Positions 1-6,091 of a DNA stretch of 12,553 bases are shown here, piece after piece (the stretch's first letter is position 1; each line of letters starts with the position of its first letter). The notes under the pieces are model-generated. The model saw only the letters and a program-made list of their open reading frames with translations. It did no database searches and had not been told where the DNA came from. The stretch is from assembly GCA_020059765.1 (NCBI GenBank), contig JAGVBM010000318.1:1-12553 (forward strand), written 5' to 3'. This DNA is from Bacillota bacterium (GTDB taxonomy: Bacteria; Bacillota; Bacilli; Tumebacillales; Effusibacillaceae). Both the position numbers and the translations under genes were made by a program.

Positions 1-1
1 G

Positions 2-409
2 CCAGCCATGGCACCAGCCGCCGTTGATACAATTATGACCCATTTTCAGGACACAGGTCGTACGGCAGATGATTATGATCTGATCGTGACCGGCGACCTT
101 GCCAGCGTCGGTTTGCCGATTGCCAAAGAATTGCTGGAAACCGAAGGGTTCATTATGGGAGAAAAATTTAACGACTGCGGAATTTTGATCTATGATCCGA
201 ATCAACCGGAAGTGTTTTCCGGGGGGAGCGGGTGTGCCTGTACCGCAGCCGTTACGTACGGCCATTTGATGAAACGAATGGAGAAAGGCGAATTAAAACG
301 GATTCTGGTAGTGGCTACGGGTGCTTTGTTATCTCCTCTGACCGTGCAGCAGGGGGAATCGATTCCCTGTATTGCCCATGCAGTGTCGATCGAAGCGGAG
401 GTGATGTAA
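2..409 (+). CDS. spoVAD: Stage V sporulation protein AD (SpoVAD), 3' part
   Basis: The reading frame is open from the left edge and ends at TAA 407-409, so only about the last 136 residues are present; the full protein is usually near 340. SpoVAD has a thiolase-like fold and is the dipicolinic-acid-binding subunit of the SpoVA channel that loads DPA into the forespore and releases it at germination. The visible part carries family signatures: AMAPAA near the start, LIVTGDL, NDCG, the glycine/cysteine segment GGSGCACTA and the C-terminal block VVATGALLSP followed by QQGESIPCIAHA. The ATG at position 8 is internal to the protein and is not its start. A strong GGAGGTGA inside the last codons serves spoVAE, which begins one base after the stop. 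The identification rests on recognised sequence similarity and the neighbouring spoVAE and spoVAEa. Confidence 0.96.
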   Translation, partial: PAMAPAAVDTIMTHFQDTGRTADDYDLIVTGDLASVGLPIAKELLETEGFIMGEKFNDCGILIYDPNQPEVFSGGSGCACTAAVTYGHLMKRMEKGELKRILVVATGALLSPLTVQQGESIPCIAHAVSIEAEVM

Positions 410-410
410 G

Positions 411-761
411 ATGACCTTTTTTTGGGCGTTTGTGGTGGGTGGTTTAATTTGCGTCATCGGTCAACTATTGATGGATTTGACCAATCTGACACCGGCTCAC
501 GTCATGGTAATCCTGGTTGTGGCAGGAGCAGTGCTGGACGGGTTAGGTCTGTATGAACCGCTGATTCAATTTGCCGGGGCAGGTGCGTCCGTTCCAATTA
601 CAAGTTTTGGCAATGCTTTGGTGCACGGAGCCATGGCTGAGGCAAAAACGCACGGGGTTATCGGAATTATTACCGGAATATTCGAGGTGACAAGCGCAGG
701 AATTTCGGCTGCGATTATCTTCAGTTTTTTGGCTGCCGTTGTATTTAAGGCCAGGGGATAA
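411..761 (+). CDS. spoVAE: Stage V sporulation protein AE (SpoVAEb-type membrane subunit)
   Basis: This 116-residue integral membrane protein has the same length as the Bacillus subtilis SpoVAEb subunit. With SpoVAC it is thought to form the membrane part of the DPA channel in the inner forespore membrane. Hydrophobic segments lie at about residues 4-22, 29-48 and 82-112. Recognisable family stretches are WAFVVGG and VIGQLLMD at the N-terminus, LTPAHVM at 26-32, VAGAVLDGLGLY in the middle, and FAGAGASVPITSFG at 54-67, followed by HGAMAEAKTHG. The ATG is preceded by GGAGGTGA lying in the end of spoVAD, and only one base separates the two genes, so translation is probably coupled. The next gene follows after 20 bases. 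Confidence 0.96.
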   Translation: MTFFWAFVVGGLICVIGQLLMDLTNLTPAHVMVILVVAGAVLDGLGLYEPLIQFAGAGASVPITSFGNALVHGAMAEAKTHGVIGIITGIFEVTSAGISAAIIFSFLAAVVFKARG

Positions 762-781
762 TACAGGAGGTGCAGTCGACG

Positions 782-1375
782 ATGTCGGCAATTCCAACCG
801 ACGGCAAACGGCGAGTGATTGTGATTACTGACGGGGATCAAATGGCTCGCAAAGCAGTCGAATCGGCAGCCCGACAAGTAGGGGCCAGGGTTATTTCCCG
901 TTCTGCTGGTAACCCGACGCCATTGTCCGGGCGCCAGATTATCTCGTTGGTGCAGCAAGCGCACCATGATCCTGTTTTGGTCATGTTTGACGATAACGGA
1001 CACAGTAACCAAAGTTATGGAGAGCAAGCCCTGCGGGAAATCATGGATGATCCGTCGATCGAAGTGATCGGCGCAATTGCAGTGGCTTCCAACACGGAAC
1101 ATGTGAATGGGGTCCATGTCAATTTTTCATTAGACCAATCCGGAAATGTCGTTCATGACGGAGTAAACAAAGACGGACTGCCGCAAGGTTTCAAAGAACC
1201 GACCATTTTTGGAGACACAGTGGATGTACTGAAGGAATACTCTGTGCCGATTATTGTAGGCGTAGGGGATATCGGAAAGATGGAAGGAAAAGACTCCTAT
1301 TGGAAAGGGGCTCCGGTTACAACCCAAGCAATCACGGAAATATTGAAGCGAAGCGGTGACCGTGCCCCAAGCTGA
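782..1375 (+). CDS. spoVAEA: Stage V sporulation protein AEa (SpoVAEa), soluble subunit
   Basis: This 197-residue soluble protein belongs to the SpoVAEa family, encoded in spoVA operons next to spoVAE and needed in B. subtilis for normal germinant response. Family features are the N-terminal VIVITDGD strand with following A-rich helix, SAGNPTPLSG, the block PVLVMFDDNGH, IGAIAVASNTEHVNGVHVNFS in the middle and GDTVDVL near the C-terminus. I place the start at ATG 782: the earlier in-frame GTG at 770 lies within the AGGAGGTG ribosome binding site (765-772), which is suitably spaced from 782. The gene follows spoVAE after 20 bases. It is the last gene of the cluster here; the usual next member in Bacillus, spoVAF, is absent. 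No U-rich terminator follows, only a weak imperfect hairpin near 1372-1418. Confidence 0.93.
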   Translation: MSAIPTDGKRRVIVITDGDQMARKAVESAARQVGARVISRSAGNPTPLSGRQIISLVQQAHHDPVLVMFDDNGHSNQSYGEQALREIMDDPSIEVIGAIAVASNTEHVNGVHVNFSLDQSGNVVHDGVNKDGLPQGFKEPTIFGDTVDVLKEYSVPIIVGVGDIGKMEGKDSYWKGAPVTTQAITEILKRSGDRAPS

Positions 1376-1447
1376 TCATCAGACGCAATGAGGCACGAAA
1401 TTCGTGATGGCAGATCAGATAATTTCTCCCTCTACTACGTCAAAGCG

Positions 1448-1456
1448 TGTTATAAT
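1448..1456 (+). promoter_or_regulatory. Extended -10 promoter for lysA
   Basis: A perfect extended -10 element, TGTTATAAT, ends 44 bases before the lysA start codon. No good -35 hexamer sits 16-18 bases upstream, which is tolerated by extended -10 promoters. This suggests that lysA is transcribed independently of the sporulation genes before it. No lysine riboswitch (L box) fits in the short leader. Confidence 0.6.
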
Positions 1457-1500
1457 TTCATTCAATAAACATCTGTTGACTTGGAGAGAGGGATAGAGCC

Positions 1501-2829
1501 ATGTATCTTCATGGTACGAGCAGAATTAACGAAAAGGGTCGGCTGGAGATTGGCGGCTGTGATACGGTGGATCTGGCCGAACAGTTTGGAACACCGCTGT
1601 ACGTGTACGATGAGGAAATGATCCGGGATATTTGCCGTGCATATAAACAGGCTTTCGCAGAAACTGGATTGCGGTATCAGGTTGCGTATGCTTCCAAAGC
1701 TTTCAGTTCTTTGGCCATGTGCAGACTCGTGGCGGAAGAAGGGTTATCGTTGGATGTTGTTTCCGCCGGAGAACTGTTTACTGCAGCGCAAGCGGGTTTT
1801 CCGGTGGAACGTATTCATTTTCACGGCAACAACAAATCGCCGGATGAACTGGATTACGCGTTGCAAATGGGAGTAGGCGAATTTGTCGTCGACAATTTTT
1901 ATGAATTGAACCTGTTGGGACAATTGGCTTTCGGCAGAGGACAAACGGTTCCCATTTTGCTGCGGGTAACACCAGGGGTGGAGGCTCATACCCATGAATA
2001 TATTTCAACCGGTCAGCAGGACTCCAAATTTGGGTTTGACGTGGCTAGCGGACAAGCCAAAATCGCGATCGAAACCGCATTGAGAACGAAAGGAGTCAAG
2101 CTTGGCGGGCTGCACAGCCACATAGGCTCGCAAATATTTGAAACGGAGGGATTTGCCGTAGCCATTTCCCGAGTAGCAGAGCTGTATGAATGGACATCGC
2201 AGGAATTCGCTGTCAATTTTGATAGACTGAATGTTGGCGGCGGGTTTGGCATCCGCTATATTGCAGAAGATCAACCGTTGCGTCCGAAAGATTATGTTCG
2301 AGCAATCGCGGATGCGGTAAAATCAGAGTTTGCCGTTCGCGGATTGGATGATCCTGAAGTCATTATCGAGCCAGGACGTTCCATTGTCGGGGCTGCGGGC
2401 ACGACGCTTTATACGGTCGGATCAAGCAAAACCATACCCGGTATTCGCAAATACATTGCCGTGGATGGGGGTATGAGCGACAACCCGCGGCCTGCCCTGT
2501 ACCAAGCGGAGCACGAGGCGATTCTTGCGAATCGGGCACGTGAAGCAGCGGAAGAGACTGTTTCAGTGGCAGGAAAGTGTTGTGAAAGCGGGGATATGCT
2601 GATCTGGGATCTGCAGCTTCCTCCGGCAGAAAGCAGTGATATCTTGGCGGTTACCTGTACGGGGGCCTACAATTATTCCATGGCCAGCAATTACAACCGC
2701 TTGCCGCGCCCGGCAGCCGTATTTGTCAAAAACGGCAGGGCGGATTTGATTATCAGAAGGGAAACCCTGGAGGACCTGATTCGCAATGATCTGTTACCGG
2801 AACGAATGACGGCGGAAGTCGGCAAATAA
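1501..2829 (+). CDS. lysA: Diaminopimelate decarboxylase (LysA)
   Basis: This 442-residue, PLP-dependent, fold-III decarboxylase converts meso-2,6-diaminopimelate to L-lysine and CO2 (EC 4.1.1.20), the last step of lysine synthesis, in the cytoplasm. Length and motifs match the family. The PLP lysine is K66 in YASKA (63-67), the HGNNKS segment is at 109-114, GLHSHIGSQ is at 203-211, the phosphate-binding GGG is at 246-248, EPGRSIVG is at 290-297, the catalytic CESGD is at 361-365, and GAYNYSM is at 388-394. The alanine-racemase-like barrel is N-terminal and the beta-sandwich domain C-terminal. The ATG has a GAGAGGGA-like ribosome binding site. The gene lies directly after spoVAEa; in B. subtilis, spoVAF sits between spoVAE and lysA. 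It has its own promoter and terminator. All key residues are intact. Confidence 0.97.
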   Translation: MYLHGTSRINEKGRLEIGGCDTVDLAEQFGTPLYVYDEEMIRDICRAYKQAFAETGLRYQVAYASKAFSSLAMCRLVAEEGLSLDVVSAGELFTAAQAGFPVERIHFHGNNKSPDELDYALQMGVGEFVVDNFYELNLLGQLAFGRGQTVPILLRVTPGVEAHTHEYISTGQQDSKFGFDVASGQAKIAIETALRTKGVKLGGLHSHIGSQIFETEGFAVAISRVAELYEWTSQEFAVNFDRLNVGGGFGIRYIAEDQPLRPKDYVRAIADAVKSEFAVRGLDDPEVIIEPGRSIVGAAGTTLYTVGSSKTIPGIRKYIAVDGGMSDNPRPALYQAEHEAILANRAREAAEETVSVAGKCCESGDMLIWDLQLPPAESSDILAVTCTGAYNYSMASNYNRLPRPAAVFVKNGRADLIIRRETLEDLIRNDLLPERMTAEVGK

Positions 2830-2863
2830 CCTGCCCGCCGATGCCCAATACCTGCCCATCTTT

Positions 2864-2901
2864 GCCAGTGATCAGGCATCTGTCACTGGCTTTTGCATTT
2901 T
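2864..2901 (+). terminator. Intrinsic terminator of lysA
   Basis: A perfect 8-bp stem (GCCAGTGA at 2864-2871 with TCACTGGC at 2883-2890) with an 11-base loop is followed at once by TTTTGCATTTT. It starts 35 bases after the lysA stop codon. Confidence 0.85.
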
Positions 2902-2962
2902 CGGTCGCATATCGTGGAGTAGTGAACATTGCGGAACCATTTCACGGCAGCGAGGTGATACG

Positions 2963-3100
2963 ATGTTAGGGCTGTTTGGTTTTTTATCGGGTATATTTCG
3001 ATGGTTTGGCGCATTTCGAGGGCTAGCTTCTTTTATCATTCCCGTATGGTCGTTTTTTCGAGGCAGAATGGGAACAAACGGAGCGGCTGCAGGGAAGTAA
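2963..3100 (+). CDS. Possible small hydrophobic, basic protein, 45 aa
   Basis: This 45-codon open frame starts at ATG 2963 after a good ribosome binding site (GAGGTG at 2952-2957, 5-base spacing) and ends at TAA 3098-3100. The peptide is rich in Phe, Gly and Arg: it begins MLGLFGFLSGIFRWFGAF, has a hydrophobic core FIIPVWSFF at 24-32, and a basic glycine/alanine-rich tail ending AAAGK. It could be a short membrane-associated or amphipathic peptide. I do not recognise a family and assign no function. It lies alone between the lysA terminator and the bidirectional terminator shared with dacF, and I could not find a convincing promoter. Its size means it could be a chance frame, although the ribosome binding site and the flanking terminators favour a real gene. 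Confidence 0.5.
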   Translation: MLGLFGFLSGIFRWFGAFRGLASFIIPVWSFFRGRMGTNGAAAGK

Positions 3101-3157
3101 ACCGATTCATCAAAATGCATATCCGCTTCAGAGATGCGAATCCATCAGAGATACGAA

Positions 3158-3189
3158 ACCCCCTCGTATTTCGAGGGGGTCAGGTTTTT
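3158..3189. terminator. Bidirectional terminator between small ORF and dacF
   Basis: A perfect 9-bp stem (ACCCCCTCG at 3158-3166, CGAGGGGGT at 3172-3180) encloses a TATTT loop. On the plus strand a run of five T follows after CAGG. On the minus strand the stem is followed by TTTCGTAT and lies 12 bases beyond the dacF stop. It therefore fits both converging transcripts, best as the dacF terminator. Confidence 0.75.
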
Positions 3190-3192
3190 GCA

Positions 3193-4437
3193 TCAATAAT
3201 AATTTTGGTTTTGATAGTCCCTGAAATTTTGCACCCGCATCTGATTGGCTGCGCGAACCTTGGAACGTACGACAAGAAACCCGAAGAGTAAAAAGGGCAG
3301 AGGAATCAGCAGGTACCACCAAATAAACAGTTTGCTTATCCCGATTCCGAGAAATCCGGGCGGAGCGGCCACATCTTTTGCTGTCAGCAACGGGACGGAA
3401 CCGATCTTTTTTCCGTCTGCGGTGAACTCCAGGGTTCCGACTGCCGTTCCTGCTGCAAGGGGTGGCTGGGCGGCCGGATTCAAATGAATTTGCGATTGGA
3501 TGCTGGGTCCCTGGCTTTTCGCGAAGGAATAATACCAGTCGAAAGCGATTATTACATCGGTTGACAGTTTTTTGTCGAAAGACAACGTCGTAACCACCTG
3601 GTTCCGTTCTGCCAATTGTTTTGTGGCGAACTGGTTGAACCCGTAGTCGAGCAGGGCGGCGGCATCTTCCCGAATCGTTTGTTTCAGGTCAGCTTCCATC
3701 AAGGTTCCGATCAATACTCTGCCATCTCGGCTTGCAGAAACGACCATGGTCTGGCGGGCCTGGTCTGTATACCCGGTTTTTACGCCGTTGGCGCCTTCAT
3801 AGTTGTAAAGCATCGGGTTAATATTGTACAAGACCGACTCCCATTCTTTCCCATGCCATGGGAGGGTTTCCGTTTTGACGATTTCCCGGAACTTTGGATG
3901 ATTCATGGCATAACGGGCAATCAAAGTGATGTCGTAGGGGGTGGTATAATGATTCGGATCGTGCAATCCGTTCGGGTTGACAAAATGAGTGTTTTTCGCT
4001 CCCAATTCTTTTGCTTTTTCATTCATGAGTTCAGCAAAGGATTCGACGGAACCTGAAATGTGTTCCGCAATGGCGACCGCTGCATCGTTTCCGGAGTTGA
4101 GCATCAAGCCGTAAAGCAGATTTTCCATGCTCTGGACTTCGCCGTCAACCAAATACACCCGGTTTCCTTCCTGTTCCATCGCCAAACGGGATACTTTGAC
4201 CTGATCGTGCGGGCTGGAGTGTTCCAATGCAAGAATCGCGGTCATGATTTTGGTAATCGATGCGGGATAAAACCGTTCGTTTTCGTTTTTTCCGTAGAGG
4301 ACTTGTCCAGACTGCATATCCATGAGCAGCACACCTCGGGAGCGCAAGACCGGTTCCTCTGCGGCAAAAGCAAACAACGGCAATATGGAAATGACAAGAA
4401 AAGCGGTCAACATCCATATCAGGATTTTTCGTAACAT
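3193..4437 (-). CDS. dacF: D-alanyl-D-alanine carboxypeptidase, DacF-like (S11 PBP)
   Basis: This 414-residue low-molecular-weight penicillin-binding protein (peptidase S11) removes the terminal D-Ala from peptidoglycan stem peptides outside the membrane. An N-terminal signal peptide covers about residues 1-25 (basic MLRK, hydrophobic core, AFA before AEEPVL). The three active-site motifs are present: SITK at 60-63 with nucleophile S60 and K63, SGN at 115-117, and KTG at 220-222. A C-terminal beta-rich PBP5-like domain spans about 280-355. A membrane segment (about 368-390) then anchors the protein, leaving a short basic, Asn/Tyr-rich tail. The start ATG has GGAGTG upstream. DacF and DacB are the sporulation paralogues that set cortex cross-linking; DacA-type housekeeping enzymes are also similar. 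Sporulation genes nearby favour DacF, but the exact paralogue is uncertain. In B. subtilis dacF lies before spoIIAA; here it stands alone, convergent with lysA and divergent from the rib operon. Confidence 0.85.
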   Translation of the reverse strand: MLRKILIWMLTAFLVISILPLFAFAAEEPVLRSRGVLLMDMQSGQVLYGKNENERFYPASITKIMTAILALEHSSPHDQVKVSRLAMEQEGNRVYLVDGEVQSMENLLYGLMLNSGNDAAVAIAEHISGSVESFAELMNEKAKELGAKNTHFVNPNGLHDPNHYTTPYDITLIARYAMNHPKFREIVKTETLPWHGKEWESVLYNINPMLYNYEGANGVKTGYTDQARQTMVVSASRDGRVLIGTLMEADLKQTIREDAAALLDYGFNQFATKQLAERNQVVTTLSFDKKLSTDVIIAFDWYYSFAKSQGPSIQSQIHLNPAAQPPLAAGTAVGTLEFTADGKKIGSVPLLTAKDVAAPPGFLGIGISKLFIWWYLLIPLPFLLFGFLVVRSKVRAANQMRVQNFRDYQNQNYY

Positions 4438-4612
4438 GCGGCATACACTCCAAACTAGTTTGTGAAAAAACCGATCCCCTCGAACATGCTTATTTTATTA
4501 CGGTTCTCCGCAGATTGCAATTCTGTATTCCCTGTTAAATGCTCGTCATTTCAAGAATTGACCATGGAAAGCCTCATGTCAGAAAGATGTCATCTTGCTT
4601 CGACGTACGGGA
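4438..4612. other. Divergent spacer between dacF and rib promoter
   Basis: These 175 bases separate the divergently read dacF gene and the rib promoter. Apart from the dacF ribosome binding site (GGAGTG on the minus strand, just upstream of 4437), I see no convincing gene, repeat or strong promoter. A possible plus-strand frame from 4462 has no ribosome binding site and no recognisable sequence. Confidence 0.5.
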
Positions 4613-4641
4613 GTGTCAAAGGACAGATTCTGTGCTATACT
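4613..4641 (+). promoter_or_regulatory. Sigma-A promoter of the rib operon
   Basis: A -10 box TATACT (4636-4641) with the extended TGC in front (4633-4635) is spaced 17 bases from GTGTCA (4613-4618), which matches TTGACA at four of six positions. Transcription would begin near 4648, shortly before the FMN riboswitch. Confidence 0.7.
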
Positions 4642-4668
4642 GAACATGCATTCGATTCAACTTCATAA

Positions 4669-4828
4669 AGTCCTTCAGGGCAGGGTGAGGCGACAGCCAA
4701 TTCCCGACCGGTGGTGATGCAAGCAGAGACTTGCTAAGTCCACGAGCCGACACGGCGTATCAGACCGGGGAAGCAGGAGTTTGGTGAAATTCCAACACCG
4801 ACGGTACAGTCCGGATGGGAGAAGGATT
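4669..4828 (+). promoter_or_regulatory. FMN riboswitch (RFN element) aptamer
   Basis: This is an RNA sensor for flavin mononucleotide that shuts down the rib operon when FMN is plentiful. The closing helix P1 pairs TCCTTC (4671-4676) with GAAGGA (4821-4826), extendable outward by an A-U and a G-U pair. Conserved blocks are GGGCAGGG (4678-4685), TTCCCGACCGGTGGT (4701-4715), GTCCACGAGC (4738-4747), TTGGTGAAATTCCAA (4781-4795), CACCGACGGTACAGTC (4796-4811) and CGGATGGGAGAAGGA (4812-4826). A variable hairpin GCAAGC...CTTGC lies within arm 3, and GCCGACACGGC forms part of arm 4. The arm-2 loop is odd: canonical GGGTGA / AATTCCC is split by ten extra bases (4689-4698) that can form a mini-hairpin. 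Location before ribD confirms the assignment. Confidence 0.96.
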
Positions 4829-4833
4829 CTGGA

Positions 4834-4864
4834 AAAAGAGGTTTGTCCGTATGGATCCTCTTTT
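4834..4864 (+). other. Hairpin directly after the riboswitch aptamer
   Basis: AAAAGAGG (4834-4841) is complementary to CCTCTTTT (4857-4864), with an inner TCC/GGA pairing (4846-4848 with 4853-4855). It begins only eight bases after P1. The GAGG...CCTC core followed by TTTT resembles a weak terminator, but the uridines can be paired, so its role in the expression platform is unclear. Confidence 0.45.
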
Positions 4865-4880
4865 AGTGGCTGTGCGCGCA

Positions 4881-4902
4881 ACGGGAGTATTATGCGTCCC
4901 GT
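4881..4902 (+). other. Second leader hairpin
   Basis: ACGGGA (4881-4886) pairs with TCCCGT (4897-4902) around a ten-base loop. No uridine tract follows. It probably acts as a spacer structure between the aptamer and the attenuator. Confidence 0.4.
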
Positions 4903-4932
4903 CAAGCATTGCCCTATTTCTTTTGCCATCTG

Positions 4933-4959
4933 CCCTGAAGAATTGTCTTCAGGGTTTTT
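4933..4959 (+). terminator. Attenuator terminator of the rib leader
   Basis: A perfect 9-bp stem (CCCTGAAGA at 4933-4941, TCTTCAGGG at 4946-4954) with a four-base ATTG loop is followed by TTTTT. It ends 32 bases before the ribD start, the expected place for the FMN-dependent premature terminator. Its 5' arm, with three further bases, is also complementary to the 5' strand of the aptamer (4673-4684), which offers an antiterminator pairing. Confidence 0.9.
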
Positions 4960-4991
4960 GTCATTACTAGGAAACGGAGGACGTCGCCGAG

Positions 4992-6086
4992 ATGACTGAT
5001 TGGGAATATATGAGGCTCGCTTTGCAGATTGCATCCGCCGTTGAAGGCAGAACTTGGCCGAATCCGATGGTCGGGGCGGTGGTTGTGAAGGAAGGGCGGA
5101 TTGTCGGAATGGGGGCACATTTGCGGGCTGGCGAACCCCATGCGGAAGTACATGCGCTGCATATGGCTGGAGAACAGGCTAAAGGCGGAACTCTCTATGT
5201 CACATTGGAGCCATGCAGCCATTTCGGCAAAACGCCGCCATGCGCCAACCTGGTGATTGATGCGGGGATTGCCCGGGTGGTAATCGCCATGTTGGATCCG
5301 AATCCGCTTGTTGCCGGACGGGGAGCGGAGAGAATTCGGCATGCGGGAATTGAAGTGGAAACTGGTTTGCTGGAAGAGGAAGCGATGAGGATGAACGAGG
5401 TCTGGTTGACCAACATCAAGCAGCATCGTCCCTTTGTGTGGATGAAAGCGGCGATGACCCTTGACGGAAAAATCGCCGCATCCGGTGGCGACAGCAAATG
5501 GATTAGCCACGAAGCGACCCGCAACGAGGTTCATAAATTGCGGAATTTGGCCAACGCCATTCTGGTCGGTAGCGGGACTGTCCTGGCGGACGATCCCCTT
5601 TTGACCACCCGTTTGCCCCACGGCGGCCGCAATCCGCTGCGCGTGGTGCTCGATTCCCGCTTGCGAATTCCCGAAACGGCGCAGGTATTGTCGCCGGATG
5701 CACCCACATTGGTTGTTTGCGGACAACAGACAGACCAGGAAAAAGCGGATCGTTTGAGCAAGCGTGGGATCGAAGTGCTGCAATTGGAATTGCAGGCAGA
5801 TCGAATCCCCCTGCGGCGGTTGTTGACCGAACTGCAAAGACGGGGAGTGGCGCTGCTGCTTGTCGAAGGCGGCGGTGAAGTGCACGGGTCGTTTCTGCAA
5901 GCGGGACTGGTGGATAAAGTCACAATGTATGTGGCGCCGAAACTGATCGGCGGAAGCGGTCCGACACCCGTCATGGGAAGCGGATTTCCGCTGATGAGGG
6001 ATGCGGTGGAATTGGACAACCTGACGGTCGAAACGATCGGAAACGATTTTGCCATTTCCGGCTATCCCAAGGAAAAAGGGAAGTGA
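4992..6086 (+). CDS. ribD: Bifunctional riboflavin deaminase/reductase RibD
   Basis: This 364-residue two-domain enzyme carries out the second and third steps of the pyrimidine branch of riboflavin synthesis: deamination of 2,5-diamino-6-ribosylamino-4-pyrimidinone 5'-phosphate (EC 3.5.4.26), then NADPH-dependent side-chain reduction (EC 1.1.1.193). The N-terminal deaminase domain (about 1-145) has the zinc and catalytic motif HAE at 50-52 and the second zinc motif PCSHFGKTPPC at 74-84, with NPMVGAV at 24-30. The reductase domain (about 146-360) begins with RPFVWMKAAMTLDGKIA and contains SKWIS, LVGSGTVLADDP and VEGGG at 291-295. The ATG is preceded by GGAGGA with ten-base spacing. It is the first gene of the operon, under FMN riboswitch control (called ribG in older B. 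subtilis usage). All motifs are intact. Confidence 0.97.
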   Translation: MTDWEYMRLALQIASAVEGRTWPNPMVGAVVVKEGRIVGMGAHLRAGEPHAEVHALHMAGEQAKGGTLYVTLEPCSHFGKTPPCANLVIDAGIARVVIAMLDPNPLVAGRGAERIRHAGIEVETGLLEEEAMRMNEVWLTNIKQHRPFVWMKAAMTLDGKIAASGGDSKWISHEATRNEVHKLRNLANAILVGSGTVLADDPLLTTRLPHGGRNPLRVVLDSRLRIPETAQVLSPDAPTLVVCGQQTDQEKADRLSKRGIEVLQLELQADRIPLRRLLTELQRRGVALLLVEGGGEVHGSFLQAGLVDKVTMYVAPKLIGGSGPTPVMGSGFPLMRDAVELDNLTVETIGNDFAISGYPKEKGK

Positions 6087-6091
6087 CAAAC

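Noticed and set aside
1372..1418. Imperfect hairpin after spoVAEa (CTGATC with GATCAG, inner CACGA/TCGTG)
   Set aside because: The pairing is split by unpaired bases and no T-tract follows, so I cannot call it a terminator of the spoVA operon.
1476..1481. TTGACT in the lysA leader as a -35 box
   Set aside because: It lies downstream of the extended -10 element and too close to the ATG for a matching -10 box; it overlaps the region of the ribosome binding site.
3001..3291. 96-codon frame on the plus strand
   Set aside because: It overlaps the better supported 45-codon frame and the dacF terminator and tail, has no ribosome binding site and no recognisable sequence.
4480..4540. SigF-like promoter for dacF on the minus strand (GAATA, 16 bases, GGAGAACCGT)
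   Set aside because: The -35 has one mismatch and the -10 has two in the core positions; too weak to list as a feature.
4558..4588. TTGACC as a -35 box for a second rib promoter
   Set aside because: No acceptable -10 hexamer lies 16-19 bases downstream; the TGCTATACT element further on is much better.
4462..4668. 68-codon plus-strand frame in front of the FMN riboswitch
   Set aside because: It has no ribosome binding site, contains the rib promoter and shows no family resemblance.
4914..6089. Long 391-codon minus-strand frame opposite ribD
   Set aside because: It is the antisense of ribD, which has every expected motif; the frame shows no known domain and no ribosome binding site.
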